Shown one piece after another: positions 1 to 5,928 of a stretch of 7,252 nt of DNA (the first letter of the stretch is position 1; each line of letters begins with the position of its first letter). The notes under the pieces are model-generated. The model was given only the letters and a program-made list of their open reading frames with translations. It ran no database searches and was not told the DNA's origin. The position numbers and the translations under genes are program-made. This stretch comes from Actinomycetota bacterium (GTDB lineage Bacteria; Actinomycetota; Actinomycetes; S36-B12; UBA5976): the NCBI GenBank assembly GCA_947476765.1, contig CANJRK010000041.1:1-7252 (forward strand), read 5' to 3'.

Positions 1-1218
1 CAGGTCAAGAAATTGATCGCTGGCCCTGCGGTATACATCTGTGACGAATGCATTGACTTGTGCAATGAAATCATTGAAGAAGAATTAGGCGAGTCAGTAA
101 ACCTGGGTTGGGATGAACTTCCTAAGCCACGTGAAATCTTTGCTTTCCTTGACCAGTATGTAATCGGTCAAGAAGTTGCCAAGAAGTCTCTTTCCGTAGC
201 GGTGTACAACCACTACAAGCGAGTTCAGGCTGGTGCCAATGAATCTACTCGCGAAGAAGGAGTCGAACTAGCTAAGTCAAATATTTTGTTACTTGGCCCA
301 ACTGGTTCCGGCAAGACACTCCTAGCCCAAACTTTGGCCCGCATGCTTAATGTGCCGTTTGCGATTGCTGACGCAACTGCATTAACTGAAGCTGGTTATG
401 TAGGCGAAGACGTCGAGAACATTTTGCTTAAGCTGATTCAGGCTGCTGACTATGACGTCAAAAAAGCGGAAACTGGAATTATCTACATTGACGAAATCGA
501 CAAGGTTGCTCGCAAAAGTGAAAACCCATCGATCACTCGCGATGTATCTGGCGAAGGTGTCCAGCAGGCGCTGTTAAAGATTCTTGAAGGTACAACTGCA
601 TCCGTACCACCACAAGGTGGCCGTAAGCATCCACATCAAGAATTCATCCAGATCGATACCAGCAACGTGCTGTTTATTGTCGGTGGCGCATTCGCTGGGC
701 TAGACCAGATCATTCGCCAACGCGTTGGCAAAAAAGCACTTGGCTTTACAGCCAACATCGACCAGGACGAAGTCAACGAGCAAGATATTTTCTCTCAGGT
801 AATGCCAGAGGATATGTTGAAGTTCGGCATGATTCCAGAATTTATTGGACGTCTGCCAGTGTTTACTTCTGTCGCGCAGCTTGATCAAGAAGCTTTAGTC
901 GCAGTTCTGACTGAACCTAAGAACGCATTAGTTCGCCAGTACCAAAAACTATTTGACCTTGATGGCGTAGAACTAGAGTTCACTCAAGATGCCCTTGAGG
1001 CAGTTGCTGCCCAAGCAATTCTTCGTGGCACTGGTGCTCGTGGACTTCGCGCAATCATGGAAGAAGTTTTGCTTTCGGTTATGTATGACGTACCAAGCCG
1101 TGAAGATGTGGCACGTGTTGTAATCAACGGCGAAGTTGTGGCCAAGAACGTTAACCCAACTTTGGTTCCTCGCGAAGCCCCAGCAGCAAAGCGAATCCCG
1201 AAGGAAAAAACCGCTTAG
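1..1218 (+). CDS. clpX: ATP-dependent Clp protease ATP-binding subunit ClpX (5' partial)
   Basis: ClpX is the AAA+ unfoldase that recognises tagged substrates, unfolds them and feeds them to the ClpP peptidase in the cytoplasm. The frame is open from base 1; its first codons read QVKKLIAGP, which align inside the N-terminal zinc domain, so the true start lies upstream and about 23 residues are missing by comparison with E. coli ClpX. The first zinc-ligand cysteine pair is therefore off the window, while the second (YICDEC) is present. Other hallmarks in order are Walker A GPTGSGKT (295-318), the pore loop GYVG (394-405), Walker B IIYIDEIDK (478-504), the RKH loop (622-630), an LGF form of the ClpP-docking IGF tripeptide (739-747), the arginine finger in EFIGRLP (codon 850-852) and sensor 2 GARGLRA (from 1033). 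The C-terminus is a short basic tail, as in Mycobacterium ClpX. clpP genes are expected just upstream. Nothing looks damaged. Confidence 0.98.
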   Translation, partial: QVKKLIAGPAVYICDECIDLCNEIIEEELGESVNLGWDELPKPREIFAFLDQYVIGQEVAKKSLSVAVYNHYKRVQAGANESTREEGVELAKSNILLLGPTGSGKTLLAQTLARMLNVPFAIADATALTEAGYVGEDVENILLKLIQAADYDVKKAETGIIYIDEIDKVARKSENPSITRDVSGEGVQQALLKILEGTTASVPPQGGRKHPHQEFIQIDTSNVLFIVGGAFAGLDQIIRQRVGKKALGFTANIDQDEVNEQDIFSQVMPEDMLKFGMIPEFIGRLPVFTSVAQLDQEALVAVLTEPKNALVRQYQKLFDLDGVELEFTQDALEAVAAQAILRGTGARGLRAIMEEVLLSVMYDVPSREDVARVVINGEVVAKNVNPTLVPREAPAAKRIPKEKTA

Positions 1219-1220
1219 TT

Positions 1221-3773
1221 TTAACTTTCGCTAGTTGGCGCGAGTTCGATCTCTAACAAGATTGGGCTCGCGCTTTCTACATACTCAAAGTCACCTTGTA
1301 CGCGCCCAGCAGCCTTTAAATCAGTCGCAACTAATTTCGCTTGGGTTATATCTGCAGCCGGGGCACTAATTTTTGCTGTTGCGATATCTGCCTTCATGGA
1401 AACCTTGGCTTCACTCTTTGACTTACGAAGTTGCAACAAAATCTCTGCCGAAACTGCAAGTAGCGAAGCATCGCCATTGAAAGCCCGCAAGGACTCAGAT
1501 GTTGGCCAGCTGGACTTATGTACCGAATCGTCATGAGTCCAAGACCAAACTTCTTCGGTTACGAATGGTAGGAATGGTGCAAAAAGTTTGATCAAGGTAT
1601 CGAGTGTGATAGTTAAGGCTGCTCGTGCGGAGTTAGCAGCAGCATCGCCAGCTAGCCCATAGGCACGATCCTTAACAAGTTCCAGGTGATCGTCACAGAA
1701 AGCCCAGAAGAATACTTCTGCTGCTTCCATTGCCTTGGTGTAGTTAAAGGCTTCAAATGCTTTTGTAGCTTCGTCAACTACATCAGCAAGCGCAGCCAAT
1801 AAAGCTTTATCAATTGGTTCAGTAACAGCTGCTGGTGCAGCACTTCCTTGCAGCAATACGAACTTGCTGGCATTGAGAATCTTGGTTGCTAAGCGGCGCC
1901 CAATCTTCATCTGGCCGACATCAAACGCGGTGTCAGTTCCTGGGCGGCCACTGGCAGCCCAGTAGCGAACGCCATCACTGCCGTGCTCGTCTAGCAAATC
2001 TAGGGGAGTGACAACGTTGCCTTTGGATTTGGACATCTTCTTGCGATCCGGATCCAAAATCCAACCTGAGATCAATGCATGCTTCCACGGCAAAACTTTT
2101 TCTTCCAGATGAGCACGCACCACGCTGCCGAATAACCAAGTACGAATAATTTCGTGAGCCTGTGGTCGTACGTCAAATGGCCAAACGCGGTTCCATAAAT
2201 CTTCATCAAAACTCCAGCCACCTGCGATGTGTGGAGTTAGTGAGGAAGTAGCCCAAGTGTCCATAACGTCAGGGTCGCCCATAAATCCACCAGGTTTGCC
2301 GCGTTGATCTTCGGTGTAGCCAGCCGGAGCATCAGTTGATGGATCGATTGGCAAGGACTTCACATCCGGAACCAAAATCTTGTCCCAGACTGGATTTCCA
2401 TCAGCATCCAGGCCATACCAAACCGGAACTGGGACACCAAAGAAGCGTTGGCGCGAAATTAACCAGTCACCATTTAATCCTTCAACCCAGTTTTGGTAAC
2501 GAACTTTCATGTGGTCAGGGTGCCAAGTGATCTGTTGACCACTAGCAACTAATTCAGCACGTAAGTCAGCATCACGTCCACCATTGCGGATGTACCACTG
2601 ACGAGTAGTAACAATTTCAAGGGGCTTATCGCCTTTTTCAAAAAACTTAACCGGATGAACGATTGGGCGGATCTCACCTTCGAGGTCACCGGATTCTTTA
2701 AGCAGTTCAGCCATTTTTTCCTTGGCTGAATGCGCAGTCAGTCCAGCTAGCGCTGAATAAGCGTTCTTACCAAGTTCTGAAGTAATCCAATCTGGAACTT
2801 CACTAATGATCCGACCATCCCAGCCGATGATTGGACGGGTTAGCAATTGCAATTCGCGCCACCAAGTGACGTCAGTGGTGTCACCGAACGTACAAATCAT
2901 TGCGATGCCAGATCCTTTTTCCGGATCGGCCAAGGTGTGTGCAACAACAGGAACTTCGACGCCAAAGATTGGCGAAGTAACAGTGGTACCAAATAGTGGT
3001 TGGTACCTTTCGTCATCAGGATGAGCAACTAGCGCAACACAGGCAGGGATTAATTCTGGTCGTGTAGTTTCAATAAAAAGTGGCGTGCCATCTGGCTTGT
3101 GGAATGAAATTCGGTGATAAGCACCAGGGCGTTCGCGATCTTCGAGTTCAGCTTGCGCAACTGCAGTTCGGAAAGTTACATCCCAAAGAGTGGGCGCTTC
3201 ACTTTGATAAGCCTCGCCCCGCTCTAAGTTATTTAGGAACATGTGCTGGGAAACGGACCTAGCTCTGGAATCAATAGTTTGGTAGGTCAGGTTCCAATCG
3301 ACACTAGTTCCAAGCCGGCGCCACAATTCTTCAAATGCTTTTTCATCTTCGATTGTTAGTTGCTCGCAGAGTTCAACAAAATTGCGACGAGAGATCGGAA
3401 GTTGATCTTTTCCAGGTTCAGCAGGCGGCACAAAGGCAGCCTCATACGGCAACGAAGGATCGCAGCGAACCCCAAAGTAGTTTTGGACCCGGCGCTCAGT
3501 TGGCAAACCGTTGTCATCCCAGCCCATTGGGTAAAAAACAGACTTACCATTCATGCGCTGGTAGCGAGCAACACAATCGATGTGGGTATATGAAAATACG
3601 TGACCTACGTGCAGCGACCCACTAACAGTTGGTGGTGGAGTATCAATGCTGAATACGTTTTCGCGAGTAGCGCTGCGGTCAAAGGTATATGTGCCTACCT
3701 GATCCCAGACCTGCATCCACTTGGTTTCTAGTCCATCAAGTGTTGGCTTATCTGGCATTCGTTGCGCGCTCAT
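1221..3773 (-). CDS. valS: Valyl-tRNA synthetase, archaeal-like type 2
   Basis: This class I aminoacyl-tRNA synthetase attaches valine to tRNAVal and hydrolyses mischarged threonine. With the ATG at 3773 it is 850 residues. The HIGH signature appears as HVGH (3600-3611) after PPPTVSGSL, and KMSKS is at 2025-2039. The CP1 editing domain carries ETTRPE around residues 235-240. The sequence DTWATSSLTP around residues 505-514 replaces the DTWFSS form of E. coli and Mycobacterium ValRS, and together with the short C-terminus places it in the archaeal-like ValRS group (HAMAP type 2), judged from memory of those families. The C-terminal part (about 650-850) is the anticodon-binding region, including the LFAPFLPFVTEEVW block. 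A GTG at 3779 is in frame two codons upstream, but an AGGA at 3783-3786 is 9 nt from the ATG and only 3 nt from the GTG, and the -10 box also fits the ATG. It is divergent from folC and convergent with clpX. Confidence 0.96.
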   Translation of the reverse strand: MSAQRMPDKPTLDGLETKWMQVWDQVGTYTFDRSATRENVFSIDTPPPTVSGSLHVGHVFSYTHIDCVARYQRMNGKSVFYPMGWDDNGLPTERRVQNYFGVRCDPSLPYEAAFVPPAEPGKDQLPISRRNFVELCEQLTIEDEKAFEELWRRLGTSVDWNLTYQTIDSRARSVSQHMFLNNLERGEAYQSEAPTLWDVTFRTAVAQAELEDRERPGAYHRISFHKPDGTPLFIETTRPELIPACVALVAHPDDERYQPLFGTTVTSPIFGVEVPVVAHTLADPEKGSGIAMICTFGDTTDVTWWRELQLLTRPIIGWDGRIISEVPDWITSELGKNAYSALAGLTAHSAKEKMAELLKESGDLEGEIRPIVHPVKFFEKGDKPLEIVTTRQWYIRNGGRDADLRAELVASGQQITWHPDHMKVRYQNWVEGLNGDWLISRQRFFGVPVPVWYGLDADGNPVWDKILVPDVKSLPIDPSTDAPAGYTEDQRGKPGGFMGDPDVMDTWATSSLTPHIAGGWSFDEDLWNRVWPFDVRPQAHEIIRTWLFGSVVRAHLEEKVLPWKHALISGWILDPDRKKMSKSKGNVVTPLDLLDEHGSDGVRYWAASGRPGTDTAFDVGQMKIGRRLATKILNASKFVLLQGSAAPAAVTEPIDKALLAALADVVDEATKAFEAFNYTKAMEAAEVFFWAFCDDHLELVKDRAYGLAGDAAANSARAALTITLDTLIKLFAPFLPFVTEEVWSWTHDDSVHKSSWPTSESLRAFNGDASLLAVSAEILLQLRKSKSEAKVSMKADIATAKISAPAADITQAKLVATDLKAAGRVQGDFEYVESASPILLEIELAPTSES
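1238..1276 (+). terminator. Probable clpX intrinsic terminator inside the valS 3' end
   Basis: Bases 1238-1252 pair with 1259-1273 as 15 consecutive pairs (seven at the base are Watson-Crick and GC-rich; three of the upper pairs are G-U) around a 6-nt loop, 20 bases after the clpX stop. One further G-U pair (1237-1274) is possible. A short T run follows (1274-1276, then CT). The G-U pairs become C-A mismatches in RNA of the opposite strand, so the stem is complete only in the clpX transcript. It lies wholly within the last codons of convergent valS because only 2 bp separate the two stop codons. The weak U tract is the main doubt; it could instead be a 3'-end stabilising hairpin. Confidence 0.5.
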
Positions 3774-3799
3774 GGACACTAATCCTAGACAATGCCAGA
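3751..3799. repeat. 9-bp inverted repeat spanning the valS start
   Basis: TCTGGCATT at 3751-3759 and AATGCCAGA at 3791-3799 are perfect reverse complements separated by 31 bp. The left arm is in the first codons of valS and the right arm sits between the two divergent -10 boxes. If both genes are leaderless, neither transcript contains both arms, so any role would be as a DNA site, for example an operator, rather than an RNA hairpin. It may also be chance. Confidence 0.4.
3782..3787 (-). promoter_or_regulatory. valS -10 box (TAGGAT), leaderless start
   Basis: On the minus strand TAGGAT fits the actinobacterial TANNNT consensus and lies 8 nt before the valS ATG at 3773, so transcription would begin at or within a base or two of the start codon. 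No convincing -35 hexamer is visible. The AGGA inside the same box could serve as a Shine-Dalgarno only if transcription began further upstream. Confidence 0.5.
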
Positions 3800-3803
3800 C
3801 ACT

Positions 3804-3809
3804 TAGAAT
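3804..3809 (+). promoter_or_regulatory. folC -10 box (TAGAAT), leaderless start
   Basis: TAGAAT, one mismatch from TATAAT, ends 6 nt before the folC ATG, which puts the expected transcription start at the A of the ATG. There is no purine-rich Shine-Dalgarno between 3795 and 3815, which agrees with leaderless translation. The position where a -35 would sit (about 3781-3786) overlaps the valS -10 box and does not resemble TTGACA. Confidence 0.55.
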
Positions 3810-3815
3810 GAATCC

Positions 3816-5165
3816 ATGACTTTGCCAGACCTCCAGGAACTAGCGCGCGTTGAAGAGGTCTTGGAATCCCGTTGGCCCGAGACCAAAATTGAACCCAGTT
3901 TGGATCGAATTAGCCATTTAATGACGCTTTTGGGAGATCCCCAGTTCGCCTACCCGGTAATCCACGTGACTGGAACTAATGGCAAGACCTCAACTGCTCG
4001 AATGATTGAATCGCTGCTTAGATCCATGGGGCTGCGCACCGGGCTAGTGACAAGCCCGCACTTACATCAAGTTACAGAGCGAATCAGACTCAATGGCGAT
4101 CCAATTCCAGCAGATAAGTTTGTGGAAACTTATGACGAGCTTGAGCCTTACCTTGCGATCGTAGATAGCGAAAGTTTGGCAAACGGCGGACCAGCCATGT
4201 CTTACTTTGAAGTCTTAACTGGAATGGCATTTGCCGCGTTTGCTGATGCGCCAGTTGATGTTGCCGTAGTCGAAGTTGGAATGGGCGGCACTTGGGATGC
4301 AACCAACGTAGTTTCGCCGCTAGTCAGTGTGGTCACACCGATTGGAATGGATCACGCGGATTACTTAGGTGACACCGTGGAATTAATTGCAACCGAGAAG
4401 TCTGGCATCATCAAAGCTGGATCGATTGCTGTGCTTTCATATCAAGATCCGATTCCAGCTGAAGTTTTACTGAAGCGAATTGCATTAGTTGATGCGATGG
4501 TTGCCAGACAAGGTGTTGAATTTTCAGTTCGTGATCGCGCCTTAGCGATCGGTGGACAAGTTATTTCTTTGGATGGCTTAAATGGAACTTATGAAGAAAT
4601 TTTGTTACCGCTGTTCGGCGCGCACCAGGCAGCAAATGCATCTGTGGCATTAGCTGCAGTTGAAGCATTCTTTGGTGGCACTTTGGCATTAGACATTGAT
4701 GCAATCCGCGAAGGATTTGGCACCGTAACTTCTCCTGGCCGACTTGAAGTTGTGCGACGAAGTCCAACAGTAATTGTTGATGCCGCGCACAATCCACACG
4801 GCGCCGCAGTGTTAGCTACCGCGCTCGAAGAATCATTTACTTTCGATCAAACCATTGGTGTTGTTTCAGTAATGGCTGATAAAGATGTCTTAGGTGTTTT
4901 ACAGGCTCTCGAGTCAGTTATGACTGACGTAGTTGTTACTTGGAATGGCGCAGCGCGCGCAATGTCAGCTCATGATTTAGCGGAATTGGCCGTGCAAGTG
5001 TTTGGTGAAGATCGCGTACACCAAGCACCAAACTTAACTAGCGCAATTGACCGCGCAATAGAAATGGCGGATGAAGCAGGAATGAATGGCATCGGAGTCG
5101 TAGTAACTGGATCAGTAGTTACCGCAGCAGCAGGCAGAGCAATCATGGGACGAGGTAAAGCCTGA
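3816..5165 (+). CDS. folC: Bifunctional folylpolyglutamate synthase / dihydrofolate synthase
   Basis: FolC uses ATP to add glutamate to dihydropteroate and then to reduced folates, making and retaining cellular folate. The 449-residue protein has the Mur-ligase-like architecture. The P-loop TGTNGKTS is at residues 52-59, followed by the SPH loop (80-82), FEVLTGMAF (131-139), the VEVGMGGTWDATN block (152-164), GMDHADYLG (177-185) and TEKSGIIK (193-200), which contains the lysine that is carbamylated in this family. The C-terminal domain shows PGRLEV (307-312) and VDAAHNPHGA (321-330). Length is normal for the family. The ATG at 3816 matches the usual start, about 50 residues before the P-loop, and is probably the first base of the mRNA. 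The stop overlaps the next start as TGATG, so it is very likely translationally coupled to the membrane gene. Whether it performs both reactions cannot be decided by eye. Confidence 0.96.
   Translation: MTLPDLQELARVEEVLESRWPETKIEPSLDRISHLMTLLGDPQFAYPVIHVTGTNGKTSTARMIESLLRSMGLRTGLVTSPHLHQVTERIRLNGDPIPADKFVETYDELEPYLAIVDSESLANGGPAMSYFEVLTGMAFAAFADAPVDVAVVEVGMGGTWDATNVVSPLVSVVTPIGMDHADYLGDTVELIATEKSGIIKAGSIAVLSYQDPIPAEVLLKRIALVDAMVARQGVEFSVRDRALAIGGQVISLDGLNGTYEEILLPLFGAHQAANASVALAAVEAFFGGTLALDIDAIREGFGTVTSPGRLEVVRRSPTVIVDAAHNPHGAAVLATALEESFTFDQTIGVVSVMADKDVLGVLQALESVMTDVVVTWNGAARAMSAHDLAELAVQVFGEDRVHQAPNLTSAIDRAIEMADEAGMNGIGVVVTGSVVTAAAGRAIMGRGKA
5152..5156 (+). promoter_or_regulatory. Ribosome binding site for the DUF4233 gene
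   Basis: GAGGT lies inside the last codons of folC, 8 nt before the ATG at 5165. It supports this ATG over the in-frame ATG three codons later (5174) and fits re-initiation after folC translation. Confidence 0.6.
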
Positions 5166-5500
5166 TGAAAGTTATGGGCAGTGCCATTTTGTTTTTCGAA
5201 GCCATAGTTCTTGGGCTCTCAATACCAATTTCGATTGTTGTGTATGGCGTCGATAAATCCACAACACTTTGGGTGACATTCCTACTCATGGTGCTTTGCA
5301 TTGTCGCAATTGGCGGGGTTCGCCATGACCGACGAGGCGCGATTACTACAGGAATTGTGGTGCAGCTAATCATCATCGGCACCGGATTTGTGGTTCGCCC
5401 GATGCTATTTCCAGGCGTGCTTTTCCTATTTATCTGGGTACTTGCCATTGTGTTAAGTAAGAAAGTCGACGAGGCTAAGGCCGCTCGAGAAACCCTTTAA
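5165..5500 (+). CDS. DUF4233 family small integral membrane protein
   Basis: This is a 111-residue hydrophobic protein of unknown function. Four membrane helices can be read at about residues 6-28, 34-52, 59-77 and 80-98. A short charged loop between helices 2 and 3 (VRHDRR, about 52-57) is probably cytoplasmic by the positive-inside rule, as is the charged C-terminal tail (SKKVDEAKAARETL). There is no cleavable signal peptide. I assign it to DUF4233 mainly from its position: actinobacteria carry a protein of this size and topology between folC and ndk, for example Rv2446c in M. tuberculosis. It overlaps folC by 1 nt (TGATG) and precedes ndk by 10 nt, so it is co-transcribed with both. Proximity to folate and nucleotide genes is suggestive, but nothing in the sequence indicates transport or catalysis. 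Confidence 0.88.
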   Translation: MKVMGSAILFFEAIVLGLSIPISIVVYGVDKSTTLWVTFLLMVLCIVAIGGVRHDRRGAITTGIVVQLIIIGTGFVVRPMLFPGVLFLFIWVLAIVLSKKVDEAKAARETL

Positions 5501-5503
5501 GAT
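5498..5503 (+). promoter_or_regulatory. Possible internal leaderless promoter for ndk (TAAGAT)
   Basis: TAAGAT fits TANNNT, overlaps the stop codon of the membrane gene and ends 7 nt before the ndk ATG. No good Shine-Dalgarno is correctly spaced before ndk (the purine run at 5505-5509 is too close to the ATG), so either leaderless initiation here or coupling to the upstream gene is needed. No -35 is recognisable. Confidence 0.35.
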
Positions 5504-5510
5504 TAAGAGC

Positions 5511-5918
5511 ATGTCAGAACGTACCCTTGTCCTAGTAAAACCAGATGGCGTCCAGCGCGGCCTTGTTGGCGAAGTAATTTCGCGCATCGAGCGTAAAGGC
5601 TTCAAGATTGTCGCCCTTGAGATGAGAACTCTCGAACGTTCAATCGCTGAAACCCACTACGGTGAGCATTCAGATAAGCCGTTCTTCAAAGATCTCGTTG
5701 ACTTCATTTCGGGCGGACCGCTCGTAGCTGCTGTGATTGAGGGCAATGAAGCAATTGCTGCATGGCGAACCATGATGGGTGCTACCAATCCAGCTAATGC
5801 TGCAATGGGCACAATCCGTGGCGATCTGGCAACTGAAACTCAATTCAATGTTTCGCACGGTTCGGATTCACTTGAATCAGCAGCGCGCGAAATTGCTCTG
5901 TTCTTTCCCAACTTGTAA
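5511..5918 (+). CDS. ndk: Nucleoside diphosphate kinase
   Basis: Ndk moves the gamma phosphate from ATP to other (deoxy)nucleoside diphosphates through a phosphohistidine intermediate, balancing the NTP and dNTP pools in the cytoplasm. The 135-residue protein is the typical bacterial length. The signature NVSHGSDS is at residues 113-120, with the catalytic histidine at 116 (codon 5856-5858). Nucleotide-binding residues expected in the family are visible: K10 in LVKPDGV, Y50, F58, R86 in AWRTMMG, T92 in GATNP, R103 and N113. The ATG at 5511 gives the normal N-terminus (SERTLVLVKPD). It is 10 nt after the membrane gene and 10 nt before the radical SAM gene, inside one apparent operon, and may also have its own promoter at 5498-5503. 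Nothing is unusual in the protein. Confidence 0.99.
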   Translation: MSERTLVLVKPDGVQRGLVGEVISRIERKGFKIVALEMRTLERSIAETHYGEHSDKPFFKDLVDFISGGPLVAAVIEGNEAIAAWRTMMGATNPANAAMGTIRGDLATETQFNVSHGSDSLESAAREIALFFPNL

Positions 5919-5922
5919 AGGG
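5917..5922 (+). promoter_or_regulatory. Ribosome binding site for the radical SAM gene
   Basis: AAAGGG overlaps the ndk stop codon and is 6 nt before the ATG at 5929. It supports this start and shows that the gene is translated from a transcript extending from ndk rather than as a leaderless message. Confidence 0.6.
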
Positions 5923-5928
5923 TTCTAA

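Larger units (their letters stand above)
3781..3830. repeat. Degenerate 20-bp direct repeat, period 30
   Basis: Bases 3781-3800 and 3811-3830 match at 16 of 20 positions: both start AATCC, share GAC in the middle and end TGCCAGAC. The first copy lies in the promoter gap and overlaps the valS -10 box; the second covers the folC start codon and codons 2-5. The similarity stops after 20 bp. It may be the remnant of a small tandem duplication or paired binding sites. Confidence 0.45.

Noticed and set aside
13..15. TTG as the start codon of ClpX
   Set aside because: It is the leucine of the conserved KLIAGP segment inside the zinc domain, and the frame is open to base 1; the real start is outside the window.
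1205..1236. Minus-strand T6 run after the valS stop as a valS terminator
   Set aside because: The run (1205-1210) is preceded by only a 4-bp hairpin on that strand, and the strong stem further up is interrupted by C-A mismatches in valS RNA.
3335..3625. 96-codon plus-strand reading frame within valS
   Set aside because: Antisense shadow of a highly conserved synthetase segment; low-complexity Q/R-rich translation and no start signals.
3777..3779. In-frame GTG as the valS start
   Set aside because: It is only 3 nt from the AGGA and 2 nt from the end of the -10 box; the ATG at 3773 fits both better. The difference is two residues.
3774..3815. T-box riboswitch or other RNA leader controlling valS
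   Set aside because: The gap is 42 bp and the start appears leaderless, so there is no room for a tRNA-sensing leader.
5143..5448. 101-codon minus-strand reading frame across the DUF4233 gene
   Set aside because: Antisense shadow; the plus-strand frame gives a coherent four-helix protein with a ribosome binding site and operon spacing.
5919..5928. Terminator between ndk and the radical SAM gene
   Set aside because: Only 10 bp with no dyad symmetry; it holds part of a ribosome binding site instead.
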